Shown here: one piece after another, positions 24,640 through 27,438 of the stretch
Layout: every line of letters begins with the position of its first letter
Position numbering within the stretch: position 1 is the stretch's first letter
NCBI GenBank assembly: GCA_900770165.1
Contig: CAAGJJ010000066.1
Coordinates: 1-27,438 of the forward strand
Reading direction: 5' to 3'
Source of the DNA: Clostridia bacterium
Lineage (GTDB): Bacteria > Bacillota > Clostridia > Oscillospirales > Acutalibacteraceae
Length of the DNA: 27,438 nt
Notes under the pieces: generated by a model
Databases searched by the model: none
What the model was told of the DNA's origin: nothing
What the model saw: the letters and a program-made list of their open reading frames with translations, nothing else
Program-made: the position numbers and the translations under genes

Positions 24640-25857
24640 CTATTCACTTAGAAAAACTTTCTCATACTGATCAGCAATATACTGCCATGAATAAGCATCT
24701 GCAATACGTTTTTTTGCTTTTTTGCCATACTCGGCAATTTCTGTACTCTCCATTGTATCTGCCTTTTCAATAAGGTCTGCAAGATTTCCGGCATCTTTTT
24801 TCCAATAAAGAGCAGCATCTTCTCCAACTTCCCTGTTAAATCCAACATCAAGCAACAGATTAAGTTCTGTACTTCCTAGTGCTTCAAGCAGTGATGGATT
24901 TGTTCCGCCTACCTCATGTCCATGAAAATATCCATAGGCATTCTCTCTAATCTTCTTAAGCAGTTCCTGATCATATACCGTACCGACGAATTTAATTCTC
25001 GGATCACTCTTATAGTGTAACTTAGTCTCCAGTTCATCCAGAAATTTGTCATTCACATTGGTAATAATGGCAAAATCCTTTGTTGACTTAGATCTGATAA
25101 ACTCACGTATCATAGTCTCAAAATTATTCTCTGGTACAAATCTGCCAACTACCAGATAGTAGTTATGCTCTGATAAGCCTTTGCTTCTAAGCCACTCAGT
25201 ATAATCAGGATGATTATCATCCAGAATACTTTTCTTTGTATCTGCTCCATATGCGATAAATGTTGTCTCGGGATTTTTCCCCTTAATTCCTTTACCGTCG
25301 TAACATGTATGAATATATTTTTCAATATTTACAGAGTCACAAATTACAAGGTCACTGTGCTTAACCATCATATTTTCAGATATCTTCCAATACTTTCTAA
25401 TAGGTGCACTCCACTTTGCCCTCATCCATTCATGTCCATCGGGATTCAAGTAAACTTTTCCTCCCAGTTTATGAATTCGTCTTTGAAAATGTGCTGCAAA
25501 TGGACCTATACGACATGCCAGTATATAAACAATTGGCTTGCTGATATGATTCTTCTCTATGTACTCACAGAATTTATTTAATGCGGCAATATCATAATAG
25601 ATTGCCACTGCAGGGCCGATATTAGGAACAGGTATCTTAATACAGTGAGCATTCTGAAACTCGAATTCCAAATCATTAATCCGTGTTACTCCTTTTAACT
25701 TCTTCTCATCCATAAAACCATCACCATTAGCTTTACATGCAATATGATATTTTAATTTCTTATTATTCTGATGATATTCTGTCATTTTGTACACAAAAGT
25801 CTCATAACCGCCATAAGCGCCAAGAGATTTTGAGCCAACAATAAAAACATGCTGCAT
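24640..25857 (-). CDS. DUF1972/GT4 glycosyltransferase (rhamnosyltransferase-like, Cps2T/WchF type)
   Basis: The 405-residue protein begins MQHVFIVGSKSLGAYGGYETFVYKM, the glycine-rich signature of the DUF1972 family. NPDGHEWMRAKWS lies in the middle, VVGRFVPENNFE at about 230-241 and VGGTNPSLLEALGS at about 316-329. In streptococcal capsule clusters such proteins (Cps2T/WchF) add rhamnose to the glucose laid down by the priming enzyme. A second-sugar role is thus plausible here, and its place as first gene of the operon agrees. The start ATG at 25857 has a modest GGAG site eight bases upstream. No gene for the priming sugar-phosphate transferase is seen near it. Confidence 0.85.
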   Translation of the reverse strand: MQHVFIVGSKSLGAYGGYETFVYKMTEYHQNNKKLKYHIACKANGDGFMDEKKLKGVTRINDLEFEFQNAHCIKIPVPNIGPAVAIYYDIAALNKFCEYIEKNHISKPIVYILACRIGPFAAHFQRRIHKLGGKVYLNPDGHEWMRAKWSAPIRKYWKISENMMVKHSDLVICDSVNIEKYIHTCYDGKGIKGKNPETTFIAYGADTKKSILDDNHPDYTEWLRSKGLSEHNYYLVVGRFVPENNFETMIREFIRSKSTKDFAIITNVNDKFLDELETKLHYKSDPRIKFVGTVYDQELLKKIRENAYGYFHGHEVGGTNPSLLEALGSTELNLLLDVGFNREVGEDAALYWKKDAGNLADLIEKADTMESTEIAEYGKKAKKRIADAYSWQYIADQYEKVFLSE

Positions 25858-25944
25858 AACTTTATCTCCACTAATATTCTATAATTTTTCAAGCTAGTTT
25901 ATTTTTATTCGACTACACTTTACATAAATAAATCTACCCACTGC

Positions 25945-25973
25945 ATTATACAGTATCTTTTTTTACACACAAC
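25945..25973 (-). promoter_or_regulatory. Candidate operon-proximal promoter
   Basis: A perfect TATAAT on the minus strand (25945-25950) has an approximate TTGTGT -35 about 16 bases upstream (three of six matches). Predicted start near 25938 gives a leader of about 80 bases before the DUF1972 glycosyltransferase. Confidence 0.45.
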
Positions 25974-26031
25974 AATATATACTTATTTTTTTATATACAT
26001 GCATATGTAACTTTTATCCATAAATTTAAAA

Positions 26032-26076
26032 TCAATTTCTTTTTTTACAAAATCCAGCCATTACTACATACCACAT
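26032..26076 (-). CDS. Tiny 14-codon frame with a strong ribosome site in the leader
   Basis: AGGAGG (26081-26086) lies four bases before an ATG that opens the frame MWYVVMAGFCKKRN and a TGA. The MWYVV start resembles the first residues of NusG and its LoaP paralogues, which often head capsule operons in Firmicutes, but the match is short and the following residues do not keep the spacing. It may be a 5' remnant of a lost NusG-like gene, a leader peptide, or chance. No gene function can be claimed. Confidence 0.25.
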   Translation of the reverse strand: MWYVVMAGFCKKRN

Positions 26077-26129
26077 ATATCCTCCTGCCAGAACTGATTG
26101 ACTTTGGATATAATAGCACGCACTATCTG

Positions 26130-26151
26130 CAACATAATAAATGTTATGTTG
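26130..26151. repeat. Inverted repeat in the operon leader
   Basis: CAACATAA (26130-26137) and TTATGTTG (26144-26151) are perfect 8-base arms around a six-base spacer, extended by a G-T pair. It may be an operator or an RNA hairpin in the long leader. Confidence 0.45.
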
Positions 26152-26209
26152 TAAATATTACAAACTATCTCAGGTACTTTACCACAATTGAAATAAAAAC
26201 ACAACAGTT

Positions 26210-26237
26210 ATTATATCTAATTATGTCGAATTGAAAA
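26210..26237 (-). promoter_or_regulatory. Candidate distal promoter of the assembly operon
   Basis: TATAAT (26210-26215) lies 16 bases after TTTTCA (26232-26237; four of six -35 matches) on the minus strand. Use of it would give a leader of about 345 bases containing the inverted repeat and the tiny frame. Confidence 0.35.
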
Positions 26238-26347
26238 TTGCAAGGTTTTTTTGCAAATTTTTTAAAATTTTTTATATTCATTTAGTATATACTTTTTATC
26301 TCTTAAAAGCACATATTTCCCATTATTTCAGTATATTATTGCACGAC

Positions 26348-26372
26348 AAAAAGACTGGCATTCTGTCAGTCT
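26348..26372 (-). terminator. Intrinsic terminator after the IS30 transposase
   Basis: AGACTG/CAGTCT arms (26352-26357 with 26367-26372) with a nine-base loop are followed on the minus strand by TTTTT. It lies about 27 bases after the transposase stop and may coincide with the end repeat of the element; the exact end could not be fixed without the other side. Confidence 0.6.
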
Positions 26373-26398
26373 AAAAACAAATATTAACTTACTGTATT

Positions 26399-27438
26399 TT
26401 AAATCAGATATCTCATTTCTTCTTTGTATAAATCATTAGAGCTACGGTATCCGAACATCCTTCTTGGATATTCATTCACCCAGTCTTGTACTTCCTGTAT
26501 ATCTTTATCAGTATACTTGTTGATACTTACCCCTTTAGGGATTTTCCTTCTTATCATCCGGTTTCCATTCTCATTAGAGCCTCGCTCATATGAGCTATAA
26601 GGATGGCAATAGTACACTTTTGTCCTTTTCATACCTGGATATATGCAGCTTCTCTCCATCCCGGCACAGTCTGCAAATTCAGAGCCATTATCTACCGTAA
26701 TTGTTTTAAACAGCTTATAAAAATTATCCCCCAGCTCTTTCTCTAACGCATCAAGGGTGTCAACAACTGCCTGTGCTGTCTTATTAGGCTGCTTTCTTAT
26801 AATACACTTCCTTGTTTTCCGTTCTACAATAGTAAGAAGTGTATTCCCCTTTTCTCTCTTTCCAATAACAGAATCCATCTCCATGTGTCCGAACTCATTT
26901 CTAGTAAGAATATCGTCTGGTCTGTCTTCTATGCTTGTTCCGGCACAAGCCTTCTTAATTCTGTGTATTGGCTTATAGTCCTTTTTATTCTTGTTTCTTT
27001 TTATAGGAAGGTTTTTGTTTGTAATCCTTACAAAAAGTCCCTTATCTATGCTATTATACACGGTCTTGGCACATACAGACTGCTCATATTTAGCCATCTC
27101 CCCTGTGCTTACCATCATTTTAATAGCAACTTCTGGACTATATCCCTTATCAACTATCTTTTCCTCTATCGCTTTAGCAAGCTTTTTATCTTTAAGTATT
27201 TTCGGAATAGTTCCCCTTGCGGTGACATTGTAATCCCTCTTATCCTGTGCGATTTGAGCTGAATATCTCACTTCTGTTGTTAAGTCGGAATTAGTGTGAA
27301 TATATTTTCCCCTATGACATTCGTTATATATAGTTTTCAACGATACATTTAGCAGCTTTGCTGCTTCATACTTTGAATGCCCTGTCTTAAATAGTGTCTC
27401 CAGCTCAATACGCTTAGTATAGGTCAGCTCTTTATAGC
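26399..27438 (-). mobile_element. IS30-family transposase (5' end outside the window)
   Basis: The reading frame is open to the right edge, so the start is not seen. About 346 residues are present: an N-terminal helix-turn-helix with ELTYTKRIELETLFKTG and KYEAAKLLNVSLKTIYN, a linker, then a DDE catalytic core with HMEMDSVIG (first Asp), TITVDNGSEF (second Asp) and SSYERGSNENGNRMIRRKIPKG (Glu in ENGN). This is the full pattern of IS30 transposases, usually about 320-380 residues. No frameshift or stop is seen, so it may be active. It is on the same strand as the polysaccharide operon and about 540 bases ahead of it; it could have moved in and altered the operon's control region. Confidence 0.92.

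Larger units (their letters stand above)
25858..26398 (-). other. Long non-coding leader before the assembly operon
   Basis: About 540 bases of very A+T-rich sequence lie between the IS30 transposase and the first glycosyltransferase. They hold two promoter-like elements, an inverted repeat, one tiny reading frame with a good ribosome site, and the transposase-side terminator, each listed separately. A TTGCAA-flanked stretch near 26238-26258 is palindromic with a T-run. Nothing else is recognised. Confidence 0.5.

Noticed and set aside
26101..26120. Plus-strand promoter (TATAAT at 26109-26114)
   Set aside because: No good -35 at the right distance, and no plus-strand gene follows.

Overview
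The window looks like a chromosomal piece of a low-GC, Gram-positive gut anaerobe of the Clostridia, most likely a Lachnospiraceae member. The reasons are A+T-rich DNA, strong AGGAGG-type ribosome sites, a glucuronate isomerase end on the left, CpsB/CapC-type and BY-kinase capsule regulators, and an IS30-family transposase on the right. The assignment is by inference; there is no rRNA or other taxonomic marker. Almost everything from 1.3 kb to 27.4 kb is on the minus strand, so the locus is read from right to left.

Layout, left to right. (1) 1-300: 3' end of uxaC (plus strand) and its terminator. (2) 306-1315: no intact gene; a remnant of a DUF4143-type ATPase, and a tandem array of four hairpins sharing an ACCTAC/GTAGGT stem, each followed by a T-run. 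(3) 1316-5749: a polysaccharide phosphoregulation module (PHP-type tyrosine phosphatase, two tandem Wzz/BY-kinase fusions, and a membrane-anchored Ig-like protein). (4) 5824-11742: a compact cassette made of an HPr-kinase-like protein, an S26 peptidase, a PqqD-like protein, an NTP_transf_5-type nucleotidyltransferase, an ABC exporter and a separately transcribed 117-residue Cys-containing peptide, followed at higher coordinates by a VanZ-like protein. (5) 11770-25857: a Wzx/Wzy-type exopolysaccharide assembly operon with four glycosyltransferases, two acyltransferases, flippase, polymerase, and two copies of a pyruvyl-transferase plus F420-dehydrogenase-beta-like pair. (6) 25858-26398: a long leader with promoter-like elements. 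(7) 26399-27438: an IS30-family transposase running off the window.

How the parts fit. Region 5 should build and flip a lipid-linked repeat unit and polymerise it, decorated with acyl and possibly pyruvyl groups. Region 3 should control chain length through phosphorylation of Tyr-rich tails. No priming sugar-phosphate transferase (WchA/CpsE type) is seen, so it must lie elsewhere. Region 4 is the most interesting: PqqD (a recognition domain), kinase, nucleotidyltransferase, peptidase, exporter and a small peptide with its own TTGACA-17-TTTAAT promoter and a terminator look like a ribosomally made peptide system. It shares the kinase and nucleotidyltransferase with some lasso-peptide clusters, but has no lasso cyclase, no transglutaminase-like protease, no radical SAM enzyme and no lanthionine synthetase in this window. 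I treat it as a candidate undescribed RiPP-like or secreted-peptide system embedded in the capsule locus.
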